A program made the position numbers and the translations under genes. DNA of 64,000 bases, from the NCBI GenBank assembly GCA_937925815.1, contig CALAMQ010000025.1, forward strand, positions 16,186 to 80,185, read 5' to 3'. The DNA comes from an uncultured Granulosicoccaceae bacterium (GTDB lineage Bacteria; Pseudomonadota; Gammaproteobacteria; CALCKW01). Under the pieces are notes generated by a model. That model was not told the origin of the DNA. It ran no database searches and was given only the letters and a program-made list of their open reading frames with translations. Of the stretch, positions 54,028 to 61,821 are shown in pieces (the first letter of the stretch is position 1; each line of letters begins with the position of its first letter).

Positions 54028-54936
54028 TCAGGCTTCAACTTGCAAATCCGCGATCAGCTTCTCGTGTGACTGCAATTTGGCGAGTGTGCGATCGCCCAAC
54101 GCTTGTGCGACCATTTGCGTGAGCAGCTCGGCAAGCACGGTTGCCGCGGCGAGACCGTTGCTGAACACGGCGTCTGAGGTCGGGGCTATTAAACTGTGAG
54201 CGGCAGCTTGCACGAGTGGTGAATCGGCACGGTCAGTCACCGCGATCACTCTCAAGCCCGTGTGGCTCGCAGCGTTGGCCGCCATCAAGGTGTTGCGGCT
54301 GTAGGGTCTAAAGCCAAAACACACCAGTGCGTCACCCGGCTGCAACTGCGCCAAACCGTGTGCAATGCCGTGTTCGGCGGTGTTCAGCTGGCAGACGTCG
54401 TCGCGCACCAGTCCGAGGGTGTAAGAGAGCGAGACCGCGGCCGCGTGCGCCTGGCGCATGCCGTAAATACGCACGCGTGGCGCATTGGCCAATATATCAA
54501 TACACGCCTTGAGGGTGTTCTCGTGTATTCCCGCGAGCATGTCGGTGATGTTGCTTTGCTCACCGTTGGCGATGCGCTGCGCCAGCGCGAGCGCGTCCAT
54601 GTCCACTGGTTGGGCTTCACGCAGCTTGGTGGCTTGCTCTGAGTAATAGTGTCCGGTGTTGCGCACGTGGCGCCTGAACACTTGCTGGAATTCAGCGAAA
54701 TTGGCGTAGCCTAAGGTGCGCGCAAGACGTGAGAGCGTTGATGCGTTGACCCCGTGGTCATCTGCAAGTGACGAAATCGATCGGTTTGCCGCGTGTGCGG
54801 GGTCCGCAATCAATGCTTCGATTACCGCCAGACTGCGTTTGCCAAGTGAGATCTCGGCGGTGCCCGCCCGCATGGCGCTGAGGGCGTCGCTCAGTTGGTC
54901 GACGGTCAGCGGCGCACGGGCGAAGTGATCTGGCAC
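54028..54936 (-). CDS. RpiR-family transcriptional regulator (HTH plus SIS)
   Basis: A 302-residue regulator. The N-terminal RpiR HTH domain (about residues 12-90, SISSLADDHGVNASTLSRLARTLGYANFAEFQQVFRRHV) is followed by a SIS sugar-phosphate-binding domain (about 135-265; RIYGMRQAHAAAVSLSYTLG and LQPGDALVCFGFRPYSRNTL). These proteins sense phosphosugars and control sugar catabolism genes. None are adjacent; the flanking porin genes could be targets, but no operator is recognised. Convergent with the second porin gene. Confidence 0.92.
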   Translation of the reverse strand: MPDHFARAPLTVDQLSDALSAMRAGTAEISLGKRSLAVIEALIADPAHAANRSISSLADDHGVNASTLSRLARTLGYANFAEFQQVFRRHVRNTGHYYSEQATKLREAQPVDMDALALAQRIANGEQSNITDMLAGIHENTLKACIDILANAPRVRIYGMRQAHAAAVSLSYTLGLVRDDVCQLNTAEHGIAHGLAQLQPGDALVCFGFRPYSRNTLMAANAASHTGLRVIAVTDRADSPLVQAAAHSLIAPTSDAVFSNGLAAATVLAELLTQMVAQALGDRTLAKLQSHEKLIADLQVEA

Positions 54937-54948
54937 GGGCGCCGTGAC

Positions 54949-55221
54949 TCAGGCGTGGTCTGAAAGGTTGATGTTGAGCTCGAGAATGTCGCAGTTTTCG
55001 CTCTTCTCAACGCGAACATCGACATCCTCTTCTTGCACAGGTGCGTACTTGCGGATGACATCGAGCAGTTCTTGCTTGAGCTTTGGCAGGTACTCGGGAT
55101 CGCTGCCGCGTTTCTGCGTGCGCGCGCTGCGCTCGTGTGCGATGACGACCGACAACCGCTCTTTGGCGATGTTGGCGGTCTGGTCTTCACGTTTGCCGAG
55201 AAAAAATTCAATCAATCCCAT
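54949..55221 (-). CDS. minE: Cell division topological specificity factor MinE
   Basis: A 90-residue MinE. It begins MGLIEFFLGKREDQTANIAKERLSVVIAHERS, with the amphipathic membrane-targeting start and the MinD-contact helix, and its C-terminal topological-specificity domain runs through DVIRKYAPVQEEDVDVRVEKSENCDILELNINL. It releases MinD ATPase activity so that the Min oscillator places FtsZ at mid-cell. Its gene follows minD by 6 bases in the minCDE operon. Confidence 0.97.
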   Translation of the reverse strand: MGLIEFFLGKREDQTANIAKERLSVVIAHERSARTQKRGSDPEYLPKLKQELLDVIRKYAPVQEEDVDVRVEKSENCDILELNINLSDHA

Positions 55222-55227
55222 GGTGGT

Positions 55228-56037
55228 CTACCCGAAAAACCTGCGGAACAGGCCTTTCTTCTGAGCTTCCAGAAAACGCATTGGGCGTTTTTCACCCAAC
55301 AGCCGCGCGACAGCGTCGTCATAAGCCTGCCCCGCATTAGTGTCCGATTCCAACACGACTGGACGGCCTTGGTTTGACGATTCGAGCACGATTTTGGACT
55401 CTGGTATGACCCCGAGGAGCGGGATGGCCAACAAATCCACTATGTCGTTGACGCTGAGCATCTGCCCGGTGTCGACGCGTGATGGGTCGTAGCGGGTCAC
55501 CAGTAAGCGTTCCTGCACTGGCGGCTGACCGAGTTCAGCTCGGCGTGATTTACTTTGCAAAATCCCGAGAATGCGGTCTGAATCCCGTACCGAGGAGACT
55601 TCTGGGTTGGTGACCACAATGGCCTCATCGGCAAAGTAAAGTGCCATGCGCGCGCCGTGCTCTATGCCCGCTGGCGAGTCGCAGATGATGTAGTCAAAGC
55701 GGTCGCGCATGAGGTCTTTGAGGACCTTTTCGACGCCTTCTTTGGACAGCGCATCTTTGTCGCGGGTCTGGGACGCGGGCAGGATGTAGAGGTTGTCGAC
55801 GCGTTTATCGCGAATCAACGTTTGCTTGAGGTTTGACTCGCCTTTGATCAAATTGACGAGGTCGTACACCACGCGGCGCTCGCACCCCATGATCAAGTCG
55901 AGATTGCGCAGGCCAACGTCGAAATCAATTACAGCGGTTTTTTTTCCAGCCCTGGCAAGACCCGCGGCGATGGAAGCGCTGGTTGTGGTTTTGCCAACGC
56001 CGCCTTTGCCGGAGGTGACAACGATGATCTTGGACAA
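55228..56037 (-). CDS. minD: Septum site-determining ATPase MinD
   Basis: A 269-residue ParA/MinD ATPase. Deviant Walker A SGKGGVGKTT is residues 9-18, and VIDFDVGLRNLDLIMGCERRVVYDLVN (about 35-61) follows. The C-terminus RFLEAQKKGLFRRFFG is the amphipathic membrane-targeting sequence needed for ATP-dependent binding to the inner membrane. It recruits MinC to stop FtsZ polymerisation near poles. It lies 13 bases after minC. Confidence 0.98.
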   Translation of the reverse strand: MSKIIVVTSGKGGVGKTTTSASIAAGLARAGKKTAVIDFDVGLRNLDLIMGCERRVVYDLVNLIKGESNLKQTLIRDKRVDNLYILPASQTRDKDALSKEGVEKVLKDLMRDRFDYIICDSPAGIEHGARMALYFADEAIVVTNPEVSSVRDSDRILGILQSKSRRAELGQPPVQERLLVTRYDPSRVDTGQMLSVNDIVDLLAIPLLGVIPESKIVLESSNQGRPVVLESDTNAGQAYDDAVARLLGEKRPMRFLEAQKKGLFRRFFG

Positions 56038-56050
56038 CTGAAGCCCTCCG

Positions 56051-56827
56051 TTAAAACGGTTCGATGATGAGGTTTTCGTCCTCGAGCCAGGCTTGCACGC
56101 GGCAACCTTTGAGCTCTTCGGGGATCTCCTCGAAAAGACGGTATGTGCCCGCCACTGAAATCAGCTCAGCCTCGAGCGACTCGCAGAAGATGCGGGCTTT
56201 TTCGTTGCCGGCGATGCCACACAGGGCGCGCCCGCGCAACGCGCCGTAGACGTGAATGCTGCCGTCGGCGATCAATTCAGATCCGGCGCTGGTGGCACCG
56301 GTAACCACGAGGTCGCCGTGGCGTGCGTAGACTTGCTGACCCGAGCGCACCGGTCGCGTTTCGACGCGTGTGGAACCGGCGACAATTTTCTCTTCTGGTT
56401 TATCTGATTCGGCGTTGTCGAGTGACTTGCCCGCGTCGGCGTTGAGGTATGGCAGTTTGAGGCGAGCCAATTCCTCGCGCAGTTCCTCTGCGACGCCACG
56501 TGCAGCGATGGGTACGATATCGCTCTGGCGCACCGCCTCGATGAGTTCCGCAACTTTGTCGACAGCGATGTGTTTGAGTTCAGCGAAGTCGACCAGCACC
56601 GGCGCGCCACGGAAAAAGGTGGGTGCCTGGTTGATTTTCTCTGCGATTGATTCGCTGACGCGCAGAGGGTCTGTGTCTCGCAGCTGCAAAGACATCAGGG
56701 TGACCGTGCCACCCTTGAGTTCAACCGCGCGCTCGGCAACGGTCACAGCGCGTTCCAGCCGGCTGACAGTCGCGGAGTGCGGCATTGCACGAGGTTGAGG
56801 TCTTGGCGAGACATGGTTTGGGTTCAC
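56051..56827 (-). CDS. minC: Septum site-determining protein MinC
   Basis: A 258-residue FtsZ inhibitor. The N-terminal domain (ELKGGTVTLMSLQLRDTDP to about residue 135) destabilises FtsZ and the C-terminal beta-helix (VYARHGDLVVTGATSAGSELIADGSIHVYGALRGRALCGI) binds MinD and the division machinery. A Glu/Lys-rich linker joins them. The start could be GTG at 56827 or ATG at 56785 (MPHSATVSRLERAV); neither has a clear ribosome site, and the family N-terminus begins close to residue 35 of the longer form. Confidence 0.95.
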   Translation of the reverse strand: MNPNHVSPRPQPRAMPHSATVSRLERAVTVAERAVELKGGTVTLMSLQLRDTDPLRVSESIAEKINQAPTFFRGAPVLVDFAELKHIAVDKVAELIEAVRQSDIVPIAARGVAEELREELARLKLPYLNADAGKSLDNAESDKPEEKIVAGSTRVETRPVRSGQQVYARHGDLVVTGATSAGSELIADGSIHVYGALRGRALCGIAGNEKARIFCESLEAELISVAGTYRLFEEIPEELKGCRVQAWLEDENLIIEPF

Positions 56828-56921
56828 CTGCGTTAGGCGCGTAGTTTACCCGACTTTGGTGTCAAGGGCGTAGGCTAAAAAAAGCAGTTGTGCGGCTCTG
56901 TGCTCGGCCCTTGGCGCGGTG

Positions 56922-57212
56922 TCAGTTGTCGCCCGGTTTCCACGTTCCTACGGTGGGCTCGGCAGGCTGCGCTTGTTGCGAGCGGTGTTGCTCGACATCC
57001 TGCATGACATGTCCTGCAAAGGTGCGCATGTCGTCTAGAACCGCATTTTTTTGCTCGGTATTGAGCCCGTCGACTCGCCCGAGTAAAAAGCCAATCATGC
57101 CGGCGAAGTACTGCGCCGAGACGGCGTCTTCCTCCGCGCGTTCGTCATGTCGTTTGATCACGTCGAGCATTTCGCTGATCAGTTGGCCGGAGAATCGGAG
57201 TTCGTCGCTCAT
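56922..57212 (-). CDS. Small hypothetical protein (96 aa)
   Basis: A 96-residue cytoplasmic protein, start MSDELRFSGQLISEMLDVIKRHDERAEEDAVSAQYFAGMIGFLLGR, mostly helical and acidic, with a Gln/Pro-rich C-terminal tail (HRSQQAQPAEPTVGTWKPGDN). I recognise no domain. It lies between minC and the DUF2835 gene on the same strand, so it might be cotranscribed with either; no terminator is evident around it. Confidence 0.65.
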   Translation of the reverse strand: MSDELRFSGQLISEMLDVIKRHDERAEEDAVSAQYFAGMIGFLLGRVDGLNTEQKNAVLDDMRTFAGHVMQDVEQHRSQQAQPAEPTVGTWKPGDN

Positions 57213-57265
57213 GCGCGCACGCTGCCCTGTGGGGTGGTCGAGCGCGCCATTATGCCTGAGGCCGT

Positions 57266-57487
57266 TTAAACGCGCTCGATCTCGGTCAGGCGGTTGTCGC
57301 TGTCGATGGTGAGCCGAAAGCAGCCGTGTATGCCGTCTGCGGTGACGAATGGCCGCAGTCGGTCTGCTGGAAACTGAATGCGCTGGCCGTTGCGCGCGCG
57401 CGCCACCACCACTTGGCCCGGCCTGCGGTAAAACTGCAGCCAGCGATGCTCGTCGAGTGTCAGGTCAATCAGCAGGGTAGTGGGCAC
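57266..57487 (-). CDS. DUF2835-family protein
   Basis: A 73-residue protein that fits DUF2835: WLQFYRRPGQVVVARARNGQRIQFPADRLRPFVTADGIHGCFRLTIDSDNRLTEIERV matches the family order of basic strand, RIQFPA and GIHG-x-FRL-T. The family is small, cytoplasmic and uncharacterised; many members occur in gammaproteobacteria. Start is GTG at 57487. Confidence 0.82.
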   Translation of the reverse strand: MPTTLLIDLTLDEHRWLQFYRRPGQVVVARARNGQRIQFPADRLRPFVTADGIHGCFRLTIDSDNRLTEIERV

Positions 57488-57552
57488 AGCGTTGAATCCG
57501 GTGCTGCAAACGCAGAGACCGGCTCAGAGCAGCCGGTACGATTGCGCGCGGT

Positions 57553-58263
57553 CTAGCCGCATTTGGAGTCGCCGCAGTTGAGGCATGTCATGCAGCCGTC
57601 CATCTGTATCACTGCTTTGGCGTTGCAGCGGTTGCACAGCACAGCGCTCGCCGGGTAGTCGCTTGTTGAATCGGCGGGCACGTCGGCTGGACCGGGGGTT
57701 GCGGTCAATTCAAATTCAGCGCGTTTTGCGTCGAGGAATTTCTTTTGTGTCTCGTCGAGTTCTGGGGGCCGGATCATACCGATGGCGATCAGGTGTTGCT
57801 CGATCACATCACCGATTTCAGCCACCAGCGACGGCATGTATTTGCCCTTGTTCCAGTAGCCGCCTTTGGGATCGAAGACTGAGCGCAGTTCTTCGACCAG
57901 GAAGGTCACGTCACCGCCTTTGCGAAACACCGCTGACATGATGCGGGTGAGGGCGACGATCCACTGAAAGTGCTCCATGCTCTTGGAGTTGACGAACACT
58001 TCAAAGGGGCGGCGCAGCTCGTGTTCTGTGCCGGGGTTGAGCACGATGTCATTGATCGTGATGAACATGGAGTGTTCTGAGACGTGCGAGGGCGTGCGCA
58101 ACTTGTAGGTTGAGCCGAGCAGCACTTCTGGCCGGTCGAGGGCCTCGTGCATGTGGATCACGTCCGCTTTGTGCGGCAGCTCTTCGACGGCTGTCGGTGC
58201 GGGCTCGTCGTTAGGTTGGTTGACCTTGTAGCCGACGATGGGCTTGGAAATTTTCACTGTCAT
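57553..58263 (-). CDS. nrdJb: NrdJb component of class II ribonucleotide reductase
   Basis: A 236-residue protein equivalent to the separately encoded C-terminal part of class II ribonucleotide reductase in Pseudomonas aeruginosa (NrdJb). The alpha/beta region (PEVLLGSTYKLRTPSHVSEHSMFITINDIVL, ALTRIMSAVFRKGGDVTFLVEELRSVFDPKGGYW) precedes a C-terminal cysteine cluster LCNRCNAKAVIQMDGCMTCLNCGDSKCG with four C-x-x-C pairs, likely a Zn-ribbon or a redox tail that reduces the active-site disulfide in NrdJa. It follows nrdJa by 80 bases and should be cotranscribed. Confidence 0.92.
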   Translation of the reverse strand: MTVKISKPIVGYKVNQPNDEPAPTAVEELPHKADVIHMHEALDRPEVLLGSTYKLRTPSHVSEHSMFITINDIVLNPGTEHELRRPFEVFVNSKSMEHFQWIVALTRIMSAVFRKGGDVTFLVEELRSVFDPKGGYWNKGKYMPSLVAEIGDVIEQHLIAIGMIRPPELDETQKKFLDAKRAEFELTATPGPADVPADSTSDYPASAVLCNRCNAKAVIQMDGCMTCLNCGDSKCG

Positions 58264-58343
58264 GGCGTTGTTCTCGGTTTGAAATCCGAGTCAGTCTTGG
58301 ACTGACCCGGCGGCTGGGGCATCGGCGGTTGAGCGCTTGGTAC

Positions 58344-60500
58344 TCAGAATTTGCCGTAGTAGCCCTCTTTGAGCGCGTCAAACAAGTTGGCGGCGGTGTG
58401 GGTCTCACCGTCGTACTCGATCTCTTCGTTGCCCTTGACCGACACCGTGCTGCCGTCTTCGAGGGTGAATTCGTAGAAGGTGTTCTCGAGATCGCTCTCT
58501 TTGACCAGCACGCCTTGGAAGGCTTCGGGGTTGAATCTAAAGGTGGTGCAACCCTTGAGGCCCTTGTCATAGGCGTGGAGGTAGATGTCTTTAAAGTCTT
58601 CGTAGGGGTAGTCGGTTGGCACGTTAGCCGTCTTGGAAATCGACGAGTCGATCCAACCCTGGGCCGCGGCTTGTACATCGACGTGTTGCATCGGCGAGAT
58701 GTCGTCAGCGGCGATAAAATAGTCCGGCAGTTGGCGCTCAGGATCATCACTGAAGGGCATTGCCGCGTCGTTGACTAACGTGCGGTAAGCGAGCAGCTCG
58801 AAGGAGTAGACGTCGACTTTCTCTTTGGATTTCTTGCCTTCGCGGATGACGTTACGCGCGTAGTGGTGGGCAAAACTCGGCTCAATGCCGTTGCTGGCGT
58901 TGTTGGCCAGGGACAGTGAAATGGTGCCGGTGGGTGCGATAGAGCTGTGGTGGGTGAAGCGTGCGCCAACTTCGGCCAGTTGCTCCACCAACTCTTGATC
59001 CACGCTTGCAATTTTCTGCATGTAGCGGCTGTACTTAGCGTGCAGCAGGCGTCCTTTGATTTCGTCGCCTACGGCGTAGCCGTCTTTGACCATTTCAGGA
59101 CGCATGCGCAGCATGTCGCCGGTGATCGTGAAGGTCTCGTCCATGATTGGCGCCGGGCCTTTCTCTTGAGCGAGCTCAAGTGCAGCGCGCCATCCGGTGA
59201 CAGCGAGTTCGCGCGACACTTGGTCGGTGAACGCCAACGACTCTTCTGAGCCGTAGACCATACGCAACAAGGTCATGGTGGAGCCCAAGCCAAGGAAGCC
59301 CATGCCGTGGCGGCGCTTGCGCAAGATTTCATCCTGCTGCTTGTCGAGCGGCAGGCCGTTGATTTCAACCACGTTGTCGAGCATGCGTGTGAACACGCTG
59401 ACAACTTCACGAAAGGCGTCCCAGTCAAAACGGGCGTCTTGGGTGAAGGGGTCGCAAACGAAACGGGTCAGGTTGATTGAGCCGAGCAAGCAGGCGCCGT
59501 ATGGCGGCAACGGTTGCTCGCCACAGGGGTTTGTCGCGCGAATGGATTCGCACCACCAGTTGTTGTTTTGCTCGTTGACCTTGTCGATCAGGATGAAGCC
59601 GGGCTCGGCATAATCGTAAGTGGAACTCATGATGAGGTTCCACAGCCGCGTTGCGCGCAAGGTCTTGTAGATCTTGCAGGCAACCAAGCCTTCGTCGTTG
59701 TGCACGAGGTGCTCGGTGGTGGGCCAGGTGCGCCAGACCACGTGCTCTGGGTTGTTGAGGTCGATGTCGTCTTCGAGTTCGTTCTCGCGGATCGGGAAGG
59801 CGAGATGCCAGTCGGCGTCTTTCTTGACCGCTTCAATGAAATCTTCGGTGATCAGCAAAGACAGGTTGAACTGCCGAAGCCGACCGTCTTCGCGCTTGGC
59901 GCGGATGAATTCGAGGACGTCGGGGTGGCGCACGTCAAACGTGCCCATCTGGGCGCCACGGCGCCCGCCAGCGGACGACACGGTGAAACACATGCTGTCA
60001 TATATGTCCATAAAGGACAGCGGCCCGGACGTGTGTGCACCGGCACCTGAGACGTAGGCGCCACGTGGGCGCAGGGTCGAGAAGTCGTAGCCGATACCGC
60101 AGCCGGCTTTGAGGGTCATACCCGCTTCATGCACTTTGCCGAGAATATCGTCCATGCTGTCGCCGATCGTGCCGGACACCGTGCAGTTGATGGTGGACGT
60201 GGCGGGTTTGTGCTCGCGTGCGCCGGCGTTGGACGTGATGCGGCCAGCGGGGATGGCTCCGTGTCGCAGTGCCCAAGCAAACCGCTCGGACCAGTGGTCT
60301 CGCAGGTCTTGGGTTTCTTCCACTCCCGCAAGCGCAGTGGCGATGCGGTGATAGCTCGCCTCGATATCGGCGTCGACCGGTTCACCGGATTTGGTTTTGA
60401 GTCGGTATTTTTTGTCCCAGATATCGAGCGAGGCGGGCTGCATCGCGACAGTCGTCGCATCAGTTGGGCTTTTAACGAGGTGGAGCGTGGTGTTGCTCAT
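58344..60500 (-). CDS. nrdJa: Adenosylcobalamin-dependent ribonucleotide reductase NrdJa
   Basis: A 718-residue class II ribonucleotide reductase catalytic subunit that uses adenosylcobalamin, needs no oxygen, and makes deoxynucleotides. GCGIGYDFSTLRPRGAYVSGAGA (about residues 127-150), NPCGEQPLPPYGACLLGSINL (catalytic N-C-E region, about 325-345) and the S-x-A-PTGTISLSLANNASNGIEPSFAHHYAR stretch (about 530-560) are the core motifs. The C-terminal redox cysteines are absent; they are supplied by the separate nrdJb product. The ATG at 60500 (MSNTTLHLVKSPTDATT) was chosen over a longer frame starting at 60596 with no matching sequence. Two NrdR boxes lie upstream. Confidence 0.96.
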   Translation of the reverse strand: MSNTTLHLVKSPTDATTVAMQPASLDIWDKKYRLKTKSGEPVDADIEASYHRIATALAGVEETQDLRDHWSERFAWALRHGAIPAGRITSNAGAREHKPATSTINCTVSGTIGDSMDDILGKVHEAGMTLKAGCGIGYDFSTLRPRGAYVSGAGAHTSGPLSFMDIYDSMCFTVSSAGGRRGAQMGTFDVRHPDVLEFIRAKREDGRLRQFNLSLLITEDFIEAVKKDADWHLAFPIRENELEDDIDLNNPEHVVWRTWPTTEHLVHNDEGLVACKIYKTLRATRLWNLIMSSTYDYAEPGFILIDKVNEQNNNWWCESIRATNPCGEQPLPPYGACLLGSINLTRFVCDPFTQDARFDWDAFREVVSVFTRMLDNVVEINGLPLDKQQDEILRKRRHGMGFLGLGSTMTLLRMVYGSEESLAFTDQVSRELAVTGWRAALELAQEKGPAPIMDETFTITGDMLRMRPEMVKDGYAVGDEIKGRLLHAKYSRYMQKIASVDQELVEQLAEVGARFTHHSSIAPTGTISLSLANNASNGIEPSFAHHYARNVIREGKKSKEKVDVYSFELLAYRTLVNDAAMPFSDDPERQLPDYFIAADDISPMQHVDVQAAAQGWIDSSISKTANVPTDYPYEDFKDIYLHAYDKGLKGCTTFRFNPEAFQGVLVKESDLENTFYEFTLEDGSTVSVKGNEEIEYDGETHTAANLFDALKEGYYGKF

Positions 60501-60566
60501 GAAATTGTCAGTGTCCTTGTGGTTCGGTCCACACCGATCACGTCGATCGGCCAGACAATGCTTAGG

Positions 60567-60582
60567 GCACCAGATATGGTAG
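60567..60582 (-). promoter_or_regulatory. NrdR box (proximal) upstream of nrdJa
   Basis: On the minus strand the site reads CTACCATATCTGGTGC and fits the NrdR consensus acaCwATATaTwGtgt in its core (C-x-ATAT-x-T-x-GTG). It lies 67 bases before the nrdJa ATG. With the distal site it forms the canonical pair bound by the NrdR repressor when dATP is high. nrdR itself is not in the window. Confidence 0.72.
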
Positions 60583-60597
60583 TTCAAAAAACCCAAA

Positions 60598-60613
60598 GCA
60601 CTAGATGTTGTTG
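60598..60613 (-). promoter_or_regulatory. NrdR box (distal) upstream of nrdJa
   Basis: Minus-strand sequence CAACAACATCTAGTGC fits the core of the NrdR box with two mismatches. The start-to-start distance to the proximal box is exactly 31 bp, i.e. about three helical turns, the spacing characteristic of NrdR-box pairs. A possible sigma70 pair on the minus strand (TTGAAC, 17 bases, TAAGCA) overlaps the proximal box. Confidence 0.68.
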
Positions 60614-61100
60614 TTTGTCCGCGGAGTTATCGACCCGGACGCACACTTCTCAGGCGCACAGCCAGAGTGGCGCAACCGAAACGGTGCGCTGTGTGGCGTG
60701 TCGACCAAATAGTCCTCCCGACATCGCTGCGTGCCGGCTCCAGTTGGAGCTTCGCACGACGGATTGGCGTCCCGTGCGGCTTCACTCTTCGGTAATTACC
60801 TAAACGGGACAGCCATTCTCGTCAGCTGCATCCGTGGCGTCAAGAGCTGGTGTAAACCACTACCTATCGTGTTCGAATTGCTTGATTACTACAACATAGT
60901 GTGGTTTACACGGCTTTGGTAGACGATGTCATTTGTATGGATATAGATACACAGACAGTATTTGTGCGCACTCCGCGACCAATTCGCTCGTGGCTTTAGT
61001 TCCGAATCGTGAATATGTGACGGTGTTCACCGTTTTGGCGCTGGCGCGTCTCTAGTGTGCGCGTTGAAAGTGATCGCGTTTAAATTTTAGAGAAGGTGTC
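60614..61100. other. 487-bp non-coding stretch right of NrdR boxes
   Basis: No gene that I can support. Short frames here have poor composition. The sequence becomes AT-rich from about 60850, and contains the inverted repeat at 60850-60911. The last 20 bases hold the ribosome binding site AGAAGG for the DUF3391 ORF at 61101. Confidence 0.55.
60850..60911. repeat. Perfect 11-bp inverted repeat with 40-bp spacer
   Basis: Arms GTGTAAACCAC (60850-60860) and GTGGTTTACAC (60901-60911) are perfect inverted copies around a 40-base AT-rich spacer; with a 2-base bulge the pairing extends by two more base pairs (TA/TA). The structure is too long for a simple operator and has no T-run. Nature unknown. 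Confidence 0.7.
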
Positions 61101-61412
61101 ATGACCCGTTACCCAACGTTTGATAATGCGATCAGTCGAGAGGGCGCGTGTACTGGGGGGCTCTCGCCGACACTGTGTCGTGTGTGCGTGTTTGAAGTGA
61201 AAAAGGGCATGTTTGTCGAGCAACTCGACAAACCCTGGCTTGAGAGCAGATTTCCTCTGCAAGGTTTTTTTGTCGAGTCCGATGAACAGATTGAACAGCT
61301 CCGTGAAGAATGCGTGTTCGTCTTTGTGAATCAATCATCGATCAGCTCCACCACGGAAAAAGAGCGCCCACGCCGGGGGCAGTTCCACGTGGTTACCGGC
61401 GGCGCTGGCTAA
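61101..61412 (+). pseudogene. Lone DUF3391 ORF, remnant of HD-GYP protein?
   Basis: A 103-residue ORF whose residues about 29-77 match the N-terminal DUF3391 module of HD-GYP cyclic-di-GMP phosphodiesterases: V-FEVKKGMFVEQLDKPWLESRFPLQGFFVESDEQIEQLREECVFVFV. In intact proteins an HD-GYP domain of about 200 residues follows; here the frame ends soon after in a Ser/Thr- and Arg-rich tail and no HD-GYP sequence follows in any frame that I can see. ATG has AGAAGG upstream. It is either a truncated gene or a free-standing regulator. Neighbouring MITE-like element supports decay. Confidence 0.55.
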
Positions 61413-61643
61413 ACACAGCGATAAAATCACTTGGCTGATGTGATGCAGACTTAATACAAGCGTGAAACAAATAGGTTGTTTGCCAGCCTTGGTTTGGCTC
61501 AATTCCTAGCGGTTTTCGCTGCATTAAACTGCATCGCTATCGGTGTTTAGGGTCGAAAATTGATAGTCGTGGTCGAGTGTAAAGGCCGAACTTTGATTTC
61601 GACATCAGGCCGATTGATTAGGTGCGGGGCAAGCTCTCCGGCC
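61413..61643. other. Non-coding gap between DUF3391 ORF and MITE-like element
   Basis: About 230 bp with no recognisable ORF, RNA or domain. If an HD-GYP coding region ever followed the DUF3391 ORF, it is no longer detectable here. Confidence 0.5.
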
Positions 61644-61821
61644 TAGGGAGGCTCCGAAAAAGTCCCAGCAGAGTGCGAGACAAGGCGAAGCCAAAGCAAA
61701 AAAGCGGACCGGGCCGGCGCACCGGGTTACACGCAGTAAATGAGCATTTTTTGATTTGGCATCAACGCAGTATCGTGGGGCAAGCCTTCCTGACTGATGG
61801 GGCTTGTTCGGAGGTTCCCTA
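61644..61821. mobile_element. 174-bp MITE-like element (IS5-like ends)
   Basis: Both ends start with TA followed by GGGA and the terminal inverted repeats extend to 23 bases with 19 identities (left end TAGGGAGGCTCCGAAAAAG, right end reverse complement TAGGGAACCTCCGAACAAG). TA at each end (61644-61645 and 61820-61821) fits a target duplication. No ORF inside. The GGCTCCGAAAAAG and GAACCTCCGAACAAG ends look like those of IS5-family elements, so it could be a non-autonomous derivative. Family assignment is inference. Confidence 0.6.

Noticed and set aside
60880..60910. Another NrdR-like box in CTACAACATAGTGTGG
   Set aside because: It matches the consensus only when shifted and is 280 bp from the reading frame; it overlaps the inverted repeat arm.
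60501..60960. Cobalamin riboswitch before nrdJa
   Set aside because: I looked for the conserved B12-box and core helices in the leader on the minus strand and found nothing; the NrdR pair explains the region better.
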